Of a DNA stretch of 64,000 nucleotides, positions 37,077-46,648 are shown in pieces. A model generated the notes under the pieces. The model had not been told where the DNA came from, did no database searches, and worked only from the letters and a program-made list of their open reading frames with translations. Numbering within the stretch: position 1 is the stretch's first letter; each line of letters opens with the position of its first letter. Source of the stretch: Pseudoalteromonas haloplanktis ATCC 14393 (GTDB lineage: Bacteria; Pseudomonadota; Gammaproteobacteria; Enterobacterales; Alteromonadaceae); contig NZ_AHCA01000002.1 in the NCBI RefSeq assembly GCF_000238355.1, positions 124,001 through 188,000 of the forward strand. Reading direction: 5' to 3'. The position numbers and the translations under genes were made by a program.

Positions 37077-37967
37077 TTAAACTAAGGGTGTGCTGAATAA
37101 CGATTTCATAAAATCATAAAACACTTCTGTTTTTCGGGTGGTTAAACTGTTTTGCGGTTTCAAAAACCAAACCGGTGCATCGTTATCAGCTAACACACCT
37201 GGAAGTACTTCAATTAACTGCCCGCTGGCTAACTCTTCAAAAATTGCTAATTTCGACTTAATTGCGATTCCGTGCCCTGCAATGGCCGCTTGAGTCATAT
37301 TATCTGAGTTTGAAATAGTAAAACGTGTTTTGGCGTTAAAATTAACGACTGTTTGATTGTCACTTCTTAACTTTAGTTGTCGCTGCCAAGGTAGGCATAC
37401 CCAATAATGTTGTGCTAATTCAGCGAGATCAGTTGGCATACCATATTTTGCTACATAACTTGGGGCAACACATAAAATACGATGATTACTTACCACTTTA
37501 CGAGAAAGCAATCCAGAGTCCGTAAGTTTCCCCACGCGAATAGCAACATCTTGTGCATCATCTACAACATTAACAAAGTTATCTGAAATCAAAAAATCTA
37601 AGGTCAGCTCAGGGTATTGCGCTTCAAATGCAATGAGTTTAGGCATCACAAACTTTGAAAACACCCAAGGCGGCATGGTGACCCTAAGTAAACCACTCAC
37701 CGATGATCCCCGCGCACCAATACTATGCTCTGCATCATGTAATGCTTCTAAAATAGAGCCAACTCGTTGATAAAATACTTCACCCGCAGGCGATAAGCGA
37801 ATTCGTCGGCTATCTCTGAACACCAGTACAGTTGATAACTCTCGCTCTAGCTTCGTCAGCCTATGGCTCACCGTTGCGGGTGATAGCCCTTGTGCGCTGG
37901 CTGCCGCTAACACCCCTTTGTTTTCAACAATCGCTATAAATGTTTCTAAATCACTAATACTGTACAT
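37077..37967 (-). CDS. LysR-family regulator divergent from the peroxiredoxin/HAD genes
   Basis: The 296-residue protein has the LysR winged helix (AAASAQGLSPATVSHRLTKLE at about 20-40) and an effector domain from about 90. It belongs to the branch that often controls the adjacent divergent gene. The 113-base intergenic region holds the dyad TGTTC-N9-GAACA (37983-38001), which fits a LysR box (T-N11-A). Confidence 0.88.
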   Translation of the reverse strand: MYSISDLETFIAIVENKGVLAAASAQGLSPATVSHRLTKLERELSTVLVFRDSRRIRLSPAGEVFYQRVGSILEALHDAEHSIGARGSSVSGLLRVTMPPWVFSKFVMPKLIAFEAQYPELTLDFLISDNFVNVVDDAQDVAIRVGKLTDSGLLSRKVVSNHRILCVAPSYVAKYGMPTDLAELAQHYWVCLPWQRQLKLRSDNQTVVNFNAKTRFTISNSDNMTQAAIAGHGIAIKSKLAIFEELASGQLIEVLPGVLADNDAPVWFLKPQNSLTTRKTEVFYDFMKSLFSTPLV

Positions 37968-37982
37968 GCAGGCCTCCTAATA

Positions 37983-38001
37983 TGTTCAACATTTTCGAAC
38001 A
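37983..38001. promoter_or_regulatory. Probable LysR box
   Basis: TGTTC (37983-37987) and GAACA (37997-38001) are exact inverse arms nine bases apart, 16 bases upstream of the LysR start and 80 bases before the peroxiredoxin-like start. Confidence 0.5.
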
Positions 38002-38080
38002 CAGCTTTTAGTTTTACAATGTTTATTTAAATAAGCCAAACAGTATACTGGTTAACATTCAAGCCTAAGAGGAAACAATC

Positions 38081-38728
38081 ATGAACTTAACAGCTCAAAT
38101 TACCGCCTACGAGCAGCAAAAAAAAGCCAATGTACCCAGTGATATTCTTGCTGTGATGGACCAAACCACAGAACAATTAATAGCAACCCACCTTAAAGAT
38201 AACGCCTTAAAGGTGGGTGATGCTGTCGCTGATTTCAGTTTAACTAACCAACATGGTGGCACAACAAGATTCGCTGACTTACTTGCCTCAGGCCCTGTCG
38301 TCATCAGTTTCTATCGTGGTGGTTGGTGCCCATATTGTAATTTAGAGCTAAAAGCGCTCAATGCACTCTTGCCTGACTTTAAAGCACTGGGAGCAAAACT
38401 TGTGGCGATTTCTCCACAGTTGCCTGATGCATCATTAACCACTGCACAAAAAAATGCACTTGAATATGATGTACTCTCAGATGTGGGCAATCAAGTCGCC
38501 GAACAGTTTGGTTTAGTGTTTACGCTCGATGAGCGCTTAAAACCTATCTATGCGCAATTTGGTTTAGATATTGCGCAAGCTAATGGCGATGATAGTTTTC
38601 AACTACCTTTACCTGCAACTTATGTTGTAGATCAACACGGGATCATCACCTACGCTTTTGCTGATGAAGATTATACATTACGCGCAGAGCCAAGTGATGT
38701 GCTTAACTCATTAAAGGTGGATAAATAA
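38081..38728 (+). CDS. Peroxiredoxin-like (AhpC/TSA) protein
   Basis: The 215-residue protein has the thioredoxin fold from about residue 45 with YRGGWCPYCNLELKAL; the WCPYC pair is the active site. ISPQLPDASLTTAQKN and QLPLPATYVVDQHGII follow as in peroxiredoxin-like proteins. It should reduce peroxides with a thiol donor; there is no signal peptide. AGAGG precedes the ATG. The HAD gene starts inside its stop codon (TAATG), so the two are translationally coupled. Confidence 0.88.
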   Translation: MNLTAQITAYEQQKKANVPSDILAVMDQTTEQLIATHLKDNALKVGDAVADFSLTNQHGGTTRFADLLASGPVVISFYRGGWCPYCNLELKALNALLPDFKALGAKLVAISPQLPDASLTTAQKNALEYDVLSDVGNQVAEQFGLVFTLDERLKPIYAQFGLDIAQANGDDSFQLPLPATYVVDQHGIITYAFADEDYTLRAEPSDVLNSLKVDK

Positions 38729-39492
38729 TGATGCTAATTAAAAAAATACATACCGTGATTGTTACTATTTTAGTCACTTGCAGTTTATTTGGAGCAAACG
38801 TTATGGCAGATCAATCTCAGCTAAACAAACCAAAAGTAATTATTTTTGATGTAAACGAAACACTACTTGATCTTGAGTCTATGCGCACATCGATTGGTGC
38901 TGCATTGGGCGGTCGTGAAGATTTATTACCTTTATGGTTTTCAACCATGCTGCATCATTCACTCGTCAGTACAGCGATTGGGGATTATCAAGACTTTAGT
39001 AAAATCGGTGTTGCTTCATTACTCATGGTGGCACAAAACAACAAGATAAAACTCGATGCCGAGCAAGCGAAAACAGCCATTGTTACACCGTTATTAAGTT
39101 TACCCGCACACCCTGACGTAAAAGCTGCGTTGCAAACGTTGAAAGATCGTGGTTATAAATTAGTGAGCCTTACAAATTCATCTAACCATGGTGTAAAAAC
39201 ACAGTTCGAAAATGCTGGCCTAACCGCATTTTTTGACGCACGTTACAGCATCGAAGATATTAAAATTTACAAACCAGATTTACGTGCTTATCAGTGGGCG
39301 TTGGATAAATTAGGGGTAAAACCAGAACAGGCACTGATGGTTGCCGCGCATGGTTGGGATATTGCAGGGGCAAAAGCTGCAGGCTTACAAGCCGCTTTTA
39401 TTGCTCGCCCTGGTAAAGCGCTGTATCCACTTGCAGAAAAACCTGACTACAACGTGAAAGATTTAACAGAGTTAACCGCTCTACTCAAATAA
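38728..39492 (+). CDS. Exported haloacid dehalogenase type II-like hydrolase
   Basis: The 254-residue protein starts with a hydrophobic signal sequence (about 4-26, ending NVMADQS). The mature part is a type II haloacid dehalogenase: VIIFDVNETLLDL with the nucleophilic Asp, LVSLTNSSNHGVK, then IYKPDLRAYQWALDKLGV and MVAAHGWDIAGAKAAG. Members hydrolyse 2-haloacids or phosphoesters; an export signal is unusual, since most are cytosolic. It is coupled to the peroxiredoxin-like gene and convergent with the TetR gene. Confidence 0.85.
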   Translation: MMLIKKIHTVIVTILVTCSLFGANVMADQSQLNKPKVIIFDVNETLLDLESMRTSIGAALGGREDLLPLWFSTMLHHSLVSTAIGDYQDFSKIGVASLLMVAQNNKIKLDAEQAKTAIVTPLLSLPAHPDVKAALQTLKDRGYKLVSLTNSSNHGVKTQFENAGLTAFFDARYSIEDIKIYKPDLRAYQWALDKLGVKPEQALMVAAHGWDIAGAKAAGLQAAFIARPGKALYPLAEKPDYNVKDLTELTALLK

Positions 39493-39540
39493 GCCTGATT
39501 TAGGTTGTAGTTCAAAGTTGATTTACCCAAATCAATACCC

Positions 39541-39582
39541 AAGCGATCCACTCATGGATGAGTTGTGGTCGCTTTTATTTTT
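39541..39582. terminator. Terminator between the convergent HAD and TetR genes
   Basis: AAGCGATCCAC (39541-39551) pairs, with one bulge, with GTGGTCGCTT (39565-39574), and TCAT/ATGA extends the inner stem. TTATTTTT follows on the plus strand. The stem ends right at the TetR stop codon. Confidence 0.8.
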
Positions 39583-40177
39583 GTAGTTTAATACCGCTGA
39601 TAAAAAATCGTGACGTTAGGTCAATTAGCTGTTCAATTTTTTCCTCATCAAGCGCTGGCTTCCATTGGATCACTTGCTCCCAGTAGGCCATTTTTTTTAA
39701 CCCACCGTAGAAAAATGCCGCTGCAATATCCGCGGGAATATCGTTTAAAATTCCAGCCTCATGTGCTTGAGCAAACCACCCTTGTAACCCTTTACCACAA
39801 TCTAAAAACTTTTCTTCTAAGCGCGCCGCTTGTTGTTGATCTCGCATTGACTCAATAATCACAATACGCGACAACGTTAAATAATCTTGATCACTGCCCA
39901 ACGCAAGCGATAGTCTCGCAAGCTCCTTTAACTGATCATACACAGCCACATCACTGCGATAATGATAATTTTGTAGCTGCTCAATACGTGATAATAGCAA
40001 TTGCACTACGTTATCAAATAAAGCTTGTTTATTGGCATAATGCTTATACAGTGTCCGCTTTGAAACATTCGCTTTTCTGGCGATGGCCTCCATGGTCGTA
40101 CCGACTAAACCACGATGTGCAAACTCCTCGATCGCAACACACAATACATCATTGTGCTTTGTATTATTTGGTTCCAT
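39575..40177 (-). CDS. TetR/AcrR-family repressor, probably of the RND pump
   Basis: I start at ATG 40177 (GGGGG five bases upstream), giving 200 residues. The TetR helix-turn-helix is clear at about 15-50 (GLVGTTMEAIARKANVSKRTLYKHYANK); the rest is the ligand/dimer domain with an AefR-like C-terminal pattern. It is divergent from the RND genes, and twin palindromes at 40232-40282 lie between the two starts, so it most likely represses both itself and the pump. Confidence 0.9.
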   Translation of the reverse strand: MEPNNTKHNDVLCVAIEEFAHRGLVGTTMEAIARKANVSKRTLYKHYANKQALFDNVVQLLLSRIEQLQNYHYRSDVAVYDQLKELARLSLALGSDQDYLTLSRIVIIESMRDQQQAARLEEKFLDCGKGLQGWFAQAHEAGILNDIPADIAAAFFYGGLKKMAYWEQVIQWKPALDEEKIEQLIDLTSRFFISGIKLQK

Positions 40178-40231
40178 ACTGCCCCCAATATTTATCCAAA
40201 CATGATACATGAATAAACGAACCGATAAAAA

Positions 40232-40282
40232 GTAAACGTAAGTGTATACCTTAAACTTGAATAGGTATACACTTGCGTTTAC
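40232..40282. promoter_or_regulatory. Twin TetR operators of the RND divergon
   Basis: Sites 40232-40249 and 40265-40282 are inverse copies of one 18-bp sequence with one difference (GTAAACGYAAGTGTATAC). Each is itself an imperfect palindrome: outer GTA..AC and GT.TAC half-sites match. Centre-to-centre spacing is 33 bases, about three helical turns, which would put two repressor dimers on one face. Flanking AA and CT extend the inverse arms to 22 bp (40230-40284). Confidence 0.75.
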
Positions 40283-40406
40283 TTAAGCTAAATGGATTCT
40301 GCATTACTCAATGTACGTTGATCATAAAATCAATCAGTGTGTCATGCTGCTAACCTAGAAAACATTTAATACTTTCATACTTAACAATTGGAACTGTGGA
40401 GTAATC

Positions 40407-41609
40407 ATGCGTCTGCCTTTCGCACCATCACAATTATCTTTACCTGTATTATTATTAACCTCAGCCGCATTATTACTGCAAGGTTGTAGTGAGGCACCTA
40501 AAGCCGAGCAAGCAGCAATGCACCCTGCGGCTGTTGCAACCACTATTGCAAGCTATGAAGATGCCCCTTTTACTATTGAACTGCCTGCGACCTTATCAGG
40601 GTCTAAAGAGGTTGAAGTCCGTGCCAGAGTTACTGGAATATTAGAATCACGTAATTTTGATGAAGGCCAAACCGTCAACCAAGGACAGTCACTATTCACT
40701 ATCGATTTAGCACCATATCAACTCGCGGTTGAGAGTGCACAAGCCGCCTTAGACGGCGCAAAAGCGTCATTGGTGCAATCTGAGCGTGAAGTTAAACGTT
40801 TAGCAAAGCTACGCGCCGACAAGTCAGTTTCACAACGTGATTACGATAACGCCAGCTCCACCAAAGACATTGCAACTACCACGTTAGCAGCCGCTAAAGT
40901 GGCACTAAAGGAAGCACAGCTCAATTTAGAATATGCACAAGTTAAAGCACCTGTTGCGGGAGTGATGGGTCGTGAATTTGTCTCTGAAGGCACTTATGTA
41001 TCAGGTCCAGATCTATTATTAACGCAGATAACTCAACTTGATCCTATTCGCTTACGCTTTGGTATTTCTGAGCGTGAGCAGTTACACATGCGTCAAGATG
41101 TCGAAAATGGCTCATTAACCTTGCCAGAAAAAGGTCAATGGCATACCAGCATTAAACTACAAGATGGCTCTTTGTATCAGCAAACAGGCAAAGTGAACTT
41201 CTCTGACGTGCGTATCAACCCTAATACCGGCACCAGTGAACTACAGGCTATTATCCCTAACCCTGATTTTAAACTACGTCCTGGGCAGTTTGTGCGTGTT
41301 AGATTAAGTGGCGCGGTTCGTAAAAACGCTTTCGTTATACCACAGCGCGCAGTGCTTGATAATGGCACAGGCAAATTTGTTTATGTAGTCGCAAAAAATG
41401 AACAAGGCGGCACAATTGCCCGCCCCGCACCAGTTGAAGTGGGCGAATGGATCCAAAAACCTGACAATCAAGGTGATAAGAACTTTTGGTTGATTAAGTC
41501 AGGGCTAAACGCTGGTGATGAAGTGATCATTGATGGTATGGCAAAGATTTTCTTTCCTGGTATGCCAGTGGCTGTTAACAATGCAACACACAACGTAAGC
41601 GCAAACTAA
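40407..41609 (+). CDS. RND efflux periplasmic adaptor (AcrA/MexA type lipoprotein)
   Basis: The 400-residue precursor carries a lipoprotein signal with lipobox LLQGC (Cys at about residue 27). The membrane-fusion fold follows: barrel-sandwich/lipoyl halves (VEVRARVTGILESRNFDEGQ; LEYAQVKAPVAGVMGREFV), an alpha-hairpin between them and a beta-barrel domain. It links the inner-membrane pump to an outer-membrane channel. The pump gene follows after 14 bases. No tolC/oprM gene is present nearby, so the pump probably uses a shared channel. Confidence 0.92.
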   Translation: MRLPFAPSQLSLPVLLLTSAALLLQGCSEAPKAEQAAMHPAAVATTIASYEDAPFTIELPATLSGSKEVEVRARVTGILESRNFDEGQTVNQGQSLFTIDLAPYQLAVESAQAALDGAKASLVQSEREVKRLAKLRADKSVSQRDYDNASSTKDIATTTLAAAKVALKEAQLNLEYAQVKAPVAGVMGREFVSEGTYVSGPDLLLTQITQLDPIRLRFGISEREQLHMRQDVENGSLTLPEKGQWHTSIKLQDGSLYQQTGKVNFSDVRINPNTGTSELQAIIPNPDFKLRPGQFVRVRLSGAVRKNAFVIPQRAVLDNGTGKFVYVVAKNEQGGTIARPAPVEVGEWIQKPDNQGDKNFWLIKSGLNAGDEVIIDGMAKIFFPGMPVAVNNATHNVSAN

Positions 41610-41623
41610 GCGCAGGGAGTTTT

Positions 41624-44600
41624 ATGTTTTCTCGTTATTTTATCGACAGACCTATTTTTGCGTTTGTTATCTCTATTGTGATTGTTTTGGCGGGCCTTGC
41701 CGCCATGCGCAGTTTACCCATTGCGCAATACCCTGAAATTGCTCCGCCTGTTGTGCAAGTAACGGCCGCCTATCCTGGGGCGTCCGCTGAAGTACTTGAG
41801 CAAACCGTTGCAGCACCTATAGAAAATGCCATTACAGGTGTAGAAGGCATGATGTATATGTCATCGACTTCAACCAGTTCAGGTGCAACGACTATCGAAA
41901 TTACTTTTGAAATCGGCACCGATATTGACCAAGCAGCGGTCAATGTTAATAACCGTGTTAAGCAAGTTGAAGCACGTTTACCAGAAGAAACCCGCCGCCA
42001 AGGTGTCGTTGTACAAAAAGGTTCATCGAGCTTTTTGCAGGTTCATGCGTTTTATTCGCCAGATGATAGTCGCGACAGTTTGTGGACGTCTAATTATGTG
42101 ACCCTGAATATTTTAGATCGCATCAAACGCATTCCTGGTACCACCAGCGTGCAGATTTTTGGTGCTAAAGATTACGCTATGCGCATTTGGTTGCGTCCGG
42201 ATGTAATGAGTCAGCTCGGTGTGACTGTTGAAGAAGTTGCCGGCGCTATTCGCAGTCAAAACTCGCAATATGCAGCAGGCTCGATTGGTGCTACCCCAAC
42301 ATCACAATCTGCACAAGAGCTGGTTTACAGTGTCACTGCGCAAGGGCGCTTATCAGAGCCTGAACAGTTTGAAGAGATCATTATTCGCTCAAACCTAGAT
42401 GGCAGCAGTTTACGTTTAAAAGATATAGCCCGTGTTGAACTCGGCGCAAAAGATTACAACTTTAGAGGCACCATCAACGGCAAGGAAGCGGTATTATTAG
42501 GTATTTTCTTACAACCTGGTGCCAATGCCCTTGATGTAGCCGCAGAAGTTAATGGCGTACTAGCAGAAGTAACTCAGCAATTCCCTGCAGGTCTTGCTCA
42601 TTTAAATTCTTACGACACCACCCGCTTTGTAGAAGTGTCGATCCGCGAAGTAGTTAAAACACTACTTGAAGCGATGGTTCTGGTATTTCTAGTGGTATTT
42701 TTGTTTTTACAAAATTGGCGCGCAACGCTTATTCCAACCCTTGCCGTTCCAGTATCATTACTTGGTACATTCGCCGGTATGTATATGCTCGGTTACTCAA
42801 TTAACTCGCTAACCTTATTTGGTATGGTGCTATCGATTGGTATCGTGGTCGATGACGCTATCGTGGTACTTGAGAATGTTGAACGTATCATGCATGAAGA
42901 GCATGTTAGCGCCCATGAAGCCGCCATTAAAGCCATGAAAGAAGTATCAGGTCCAGTGGTGGCTATTGTGTTGGTGCTGTGCTCTGTGTTCGTGCCAATA
43001 GCCTTTTTAGGTGGATTAACCGGTGAATTATTCCGCCAGTTTGCAATTACTATCTCAATTGCCGTTAGTCTATCCGGCGTAGTCGCACTGACCATGACCC
43101 CTGCTTTATGTGTACTGATTTTAAAACAAGAACACAAACAAACTGCTAAGTTCTTTTTATGGTTCAATCGTGTATTCACCAGCATAACCAGTAAATATGT
43201 CGGTGCTGTAGGATTTATGGTTCGCCGTGGTGCACTCGGCTTATTGCTGATGATTGGTATGGTGTCAATCACTATTGGACTTTGGAAAAATACCCCAGGT
43301 TCACTGGTGCCCGACGAAGACCAAGGTTTTTATATCTCAGCTATTTTCTTACCTGATGGCTCGTCCCTTGAGCGCACAGAAAAAGTAGTCGCAGAAGTCA
43401 TTAGTGCCGTACAGTCAAATCCAGCCAACGAAAATGTCGTGGCATTCACTGGCTTTGACTTTATCGGTGGCGGGTATAAAAATAGTGCCGCAACCTTATT
43501 CGTAACGCAAAAGCATTGGGATGAACGCGAAGTTGATACTAAGAGCCTCGTCAATGAACTGTTTATGAAAACAGCGCATATCAATGAAGCGTTGGTGTTA
43601 GCGTTTAACCCTCCAGCTATTTTTGGTTTAGGCAATACTGGCGGTTTTGAATTTTATATTCAAAACAAAGGTGCTGGCGGCCCTGAAAAGCTACAGCAAG
43701 CCATGGGATTGATGATGGCTGAAGCGCAAAAAAGCCCTGTTTTAAGCGGTTTACAAACCTTATGGCGACCGAATGCGCCGCAGCTTAAAGTTGATGTTGA
43801 CCGCGAACAAGCCCGTGCTATGGGTATTGAAATTGACGATGCGTTCACCGCCTTAGCAGGTACTCTAGGCACATATTATGTTAATGATTTCAATAAATTT
43901 GGTCGTGCATGGCAAGTACTGATGTCGGCAGAGGCAGAGTTTAGAATGAAGCCAGATGACATTGGCCGAATTTATGTGAAAAACAGCCAAGGGACTATGG
44001 TGCCCATGTCAGCGTTTACTAATATAGAGTACAGCCGCGGCCCTGAAAGCCTAAACCGTTATAACAATCTACCCGCGGTTAAATTACTGGGTAATGCAGC
44101 ACCGGGTTACAGCTCTGGTCAAGCAATTGCAGAAGTTGAACGTATTGCAAAAGCCGTCTTACCACCGGATATGACCTACGACTGGACCGGCTCTGCGTAC
44201 CAAGAAAAACGCAGCTCAGGCACCACAGGTATCGCCTTAGGCCTAGCAGTGATCATGGTGTTTTTAATTCTTGCAGCACTGTATGAGCGTTGGTCATTAC
44301 CATTATCTGTCATGTTAGCTTTGCCATTTGGTACCTTTGGTGCATTGGTTTCAATTTGGTTAGTTGGTATGACCAATGATGTCTACTTCCAAATCGGTTT
44401 GGTTACCCTACTTGGCTTAGCCAGTAAGAACGCAATTCTGATTGTTGAATACGCCTTGATGAAACATCAACAAGGTTGGAGCGCAAGCGCTGCTGCACTT
44501 GAAGCTGCTCGTCTACGTTTTAGACCTATTATTATGACCTCGTTAGCGTTTATTTTAGGCGTAGTTCCTTTGGTTATCAGTTCTGGCGCCGGTGCTGGTG

Positions 44601-44797
44601 CTCGTCACAGTGTCGGTACTGGGGTTATGGGCGGCATGATGGCCGCAACATTCCTAGCCGTGTTCTTTGTGCCGCTGTTCTTCTATTGGTTAACCGAGCG
44701 CAAATTAACAGAGCAGCGCTCACGTACTGATTTAGCGGATGAAATCGCAGCTCACCATAAACGAGAGCATGTTGATACTCAAGAAGGTAACGTTTAA
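41624..44797 (+). CDS. RND efflux pump, inner-membrane transporter (AcrB/HAE1 type)
   Basis: The 1057-residue protein has the usual twelve helices and two large periplasmic loops. FSRYFIDRPIFAFVISIVIV opens it; GIVVDDAIVVLENVERI carries the two proton-relay aspartates in helix 4; a Lys in TLLGLASKNAILIVEYA lies in helix 10; FRPIIMTSLAFILGVVPL is the helix 11 motif. It exports drugs or other hydrophobic compounds with proton antiport as a homotrimer. GGGAG precedes the ATG, and it pairs with the adaptor gene upstream. Confidence 0.95.
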   Translation: MFSRYFIDRPIFAFVISIVIVLAGLAAMRSLPIAQYPEIAPPVVQVTAAYPGASAEVLEQTVAAPIENAITGVEGMMYMSSTSTSSGATTIEITFEIGTDIDQAAVNVNNRVKQVEARLPEETRRQGVVVQKGSSSFLQVHAFYSPDDSRDSLWTSNYVTLNILDRIKRIPGTTSVQIFGAKDYAMRIWLRPDVMSQLGVTVEEVAGAIRSQNSQYAAGSIGATPTSQSAQELVYSVTAQGRLSEPEQFEEIIIRSNLDGSSLRLKDIARVELGAKDYNFRGTINGKEAVLLGIFLQPGANALDVAAEVNGVLAEVTQQFPAGLAHLNSYDTTRFVEVSIREVVKTLLEAMVLVFLVVFLFLQNWRATLIPTLAVPVSLLGTFAGMYMLGYSINSLTLFGMVLSIGIVVDDAIVVLENVERIMHEEHVSAHEAAIKAMKEVSGPVVAIVLVLCSVFVPIAFLGGLTGELFRQFAITISIAVSLSGVVALTMTPALCVLILKQEHKQTAKFFLWFNRVFTSITSKYVGAVGFMVRRGALGLLLMIGMVSITIGLWKNTPGSLVPDEDQGFYISAIFLPDGSSLERTEKVVAEVISAVQSNPANENVVAFTGFDFIGGGYKNSAATLFVTQKHWDEREVDTKSLVNELFMKTAHINEALVLAFNPPAIFGLGNTGGFEFYIQNKGAGGPEKLQQAMGLMMAEAQKSPVLSGLQTLWRPNAPQLKVDVDREQARAMGIEIDDAFTALAGTLGTYYVNDFNKFGRAWQVLMSAEAEFRMKPDDIGRIYVKNSQGTMVPMSAFTNIEYSRGPESLNRYNNLPAVKLLGNAAPGYSSGQAIAEVERIAKAVLPPDMTYDWTGSAYQEKRSSGTTGIALGLAVIMVFLILAALYERWSLPLSVMLALPFGTFGALVSIWLVGMTNDVYFQIGLVTLLGLASKNAILIVEYALMKHQQGWSASAAALEAARLRFRPIIMTSLAFILGVVPLVISSGAGAGARHSVGTGVMGGMMAATFLAVFFVPLFFYWLTERKLTEQRSRTDLADEIAAHHKREHVDTQEGNV

Positions 44798-44806
44798 CAA
44801 AAATAT

Positions 44807-44836
44807 AAGGGCAAACAGTAGTTTGCCCTTTCTTTT
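44807..44836 (+). terminator. Terminator of the RND operon
   Basis: AAGGGCAAAC (44807-44816), loop AGTA, GTTTGCCCTT (44821-44830) and TCTTTT. Confidence 0.9.
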
Positions 44837-44906
44837 GGCTATTTGATAACTAGCAATTTAATCTCGTCAGCGCTACTATTAGGTTATTACGTTGAGGAGC
44901 TTAATT

Positions 44907-45518
44907 ATGAACAGTGAAAAATTAACCGAGTTTGAGCAGTACTTTCAAATAGATGAAAGTAATCGTGTGAACTTGTTTGCTGTTAATGATGACAAAGTTC
45001 CTGCTACATTAGCGCAACTAGAAGCAGATATTCCCCCCTTATTTAAACTTGCCAATGAAGTCAGTGAACTTGAACAAAGCTCTCTTAGACCACTGCGTAA
45101 TTTAGGGGATGTGGCACAAGAACTGGCCGTATTTTTGCAGGCGCAATCACGCAAAATTGACTTAATAATGAGTCATATTTTAGCTTCAGAGCAGCCTGAA
45201 GATAATGCTATGTATTGCGATAGTTATGGCGGTGGTGGCGTTAAATTCACCGACACCAAGGCGTATTCTATTGGCCAAGCATTTCGTACGAAACTGTTTT
45301 TACAACACGAAGCCTCAGCAATCTATTGCTACACTGAGGTCGTCGCTGTTAATCAAATTGACGATGAACATTACCAATACACACTTCTGTTTAAAGCTAT
45401 TCGCGATAGCGATCAAGAGCTTGTTGTCCGTGCCAGTTTACATGCACAAACCAGACAACTTAAAAAGCGTCAACAGCAAGAAAGCAATAACTTTGATAAT
45501 AAACCACCAACTGAGTAA
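44907..45518 (+). CDS. PilZ-like domain protein
   Basis: From ATG 44907 (GAGGAG eight bases upstream) the protein has about 203 residues with no signal or membrane segment. The N-terminal half is helical; residues about 100-190 have the PilZ barrel pattern, with CDSYGGGGVKFTDTKAYSIG in place of the usual D/NxSxxG motif, then a FLQHEASAIYCYTEVVAVNQ strand pair. PilZ domains bind cyclic di-GMP, but the RxxxR ligand motif is not evident, so binding is doubtful. Neighbours give no hint of function. Confidence 0.55.
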   Translation: MNSEKLTEFEQYFQIDESNRVNLFAVNDDKVPATLAQLEADIPPLFKLANEVSELEQSSLRPLRNLGDVAQELAVFLQAQSRKIDLIMSHILASEQPEDNAMYCDSYGGGGVKFTDTKAYSIGQAFRTKLFLQHEASAIYCYTEVVAVNQIDDEHYQYTLLFKAIRDSDQELVVRASLHAQTRQLKKRQQQESNNFDNKPPTE

Positions 45519-45592
45519 CAATAGCGACGAAAAAGCTGACATATGCGACTGAAATGCTAAACTAGCCACACCTTTGTTTGTTTATTAAATTC

Positions 45593-46648
45593 ATGAACTT
45601 TAGACTTTTACCCGAATGGGCCGAGCAAGACGCCGTTATGCTCACGTGGCCACACCAAGCCACTGACTGGTGCGACAATTTAACCGCTGTAGAACCAGTA
45701 TACGTGCAGCTATGCCAACACATCAGTCGTGTTGAGCAGCTAGTTATCATCGCGCATGATGAAGCCTTAAAAATACATATTAGCCAGTTGCTAAGCAACA
45801 ATAATGTTGATTTAAGTCGTGTACATTTTGTCGTAACACCGTGTAATGATACTTGGGCACGGGATCACGGTCCGCTTACCTGCGCTGCATTAGAAGACAG
45901 CAAGCAGCTAAAAATTGTTGATTGCACCTTTAATGGCTGGGGTAATAAATTTACCAGTGATTTAGACAACAAAATAAATGCGACTCTAGTAAAGCAGCTT
46001 GCTGCTGCGGCTAATCAATACCAAGCGCTTGATCTAGTTTTGGAAGGCGGTGGCGTTGAGATTGATCAACACGGGGTATTGTTAACCACCAGTGAATGTT
46101 TACTTAACCCAAATCGCAATCCGACTCTAACCCAGCAAGACATTGAGCAGTGCCTGCGTGATCAACTAGGCGCTAGCGACTTTTTGTGGGTTGATCACGG
46201 TTATTTAGCCGGTGACGATACTGACAGCCACATCGATACTTTAGTGCGCTTTGCACCCAATGATACCTTAGTGTATGTAAAATGTGATGATGAAAGTGAT
46301 GAGCATTTTACAGCCCTTGCTGCAATGGAAAAACAGCTACAAGGCTTTAAAACGACTGTTGGTGCGCCTTATACGTTAATCGATTTACCGTGGCCAAAAG
46401 CCGTTTTTAACGATGAAGGTGATAGATTGCCTGCCACTTATGCTAATTATTTAATTATTAACGGTGCTGTTTTAGTTCCTACCTATGCGGATGAGAATGA
46501 TAACTTAGCACTTGCGCAAATTCAGGCAGCTTACCCTGATCATCAAATAATAGGCGTTAACTGCTTACCAATTATTCATCAATTTGGTAGTTTACACTGC
46601 ATTACTATGCAATTACCCCGTGGATTTTTAGCTGGAGCATCAATATGA
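45593..46648 (+). CDS. aguA: Agmatine deiminase AguA
   Basis: The 351-residue enzyme converts agmatine to N-carbamoylputrescine and ammonia. The catalytic set of the guanidino-modifying fold is visible: TWARDHGPL, LEGGGVEIDQHG, GDDTDSHIDTLVRF with the His, and the nucleophilic Cys in GSLHCITMQLPRG near the C-terminus. I take ATG 45593; an in-frame TTG at 45578 adds five residues and neither has a clear ribosome site. aguB overlaps its end by four bases (ATGA). Confidence 0.95.
   Translation: MNFRLLPEWAEQDAVMLTWPHQATDWCDNLTAVEPVYVQLCQHISRVEQLVIIAHDEALKIHISQLLSNNNVDLSRVHFVVTPCNDTWARDHGPLTCAALEDSKQLKIVDCTFNGWGNKFTSDLDNKINATLVKQLAAAANQYQALDLVLEGGGVEIDQHGVLLTTSECLLNPNRNPTLTQQDIEQCLRDQLGASDFLWVDHGYLAGDDTDSHIDTLVRFAPNDTLVYVKCDDESDEHFTALAAMEKQLQGFKTTVGAPYTLIDLPWPKAVFNDEGDRLPATYANYLIINGAVLVPTYADENDNLALAQIQAAYPDHQIIGVNCLPIIHQFGSLHCITMQLPRGFLAGASI

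Noticed and set aside
42793..43272. 159-residue minus-strand ORF
   Set aside because: It lies inside the RND transporter gene on the opposite strand and has no recognisable motif.
45205..45552. 115-residue plus-strand ORF
   Set aside because: It is an alternative frame of the PilZ-like gene and lacks a ribosome site.
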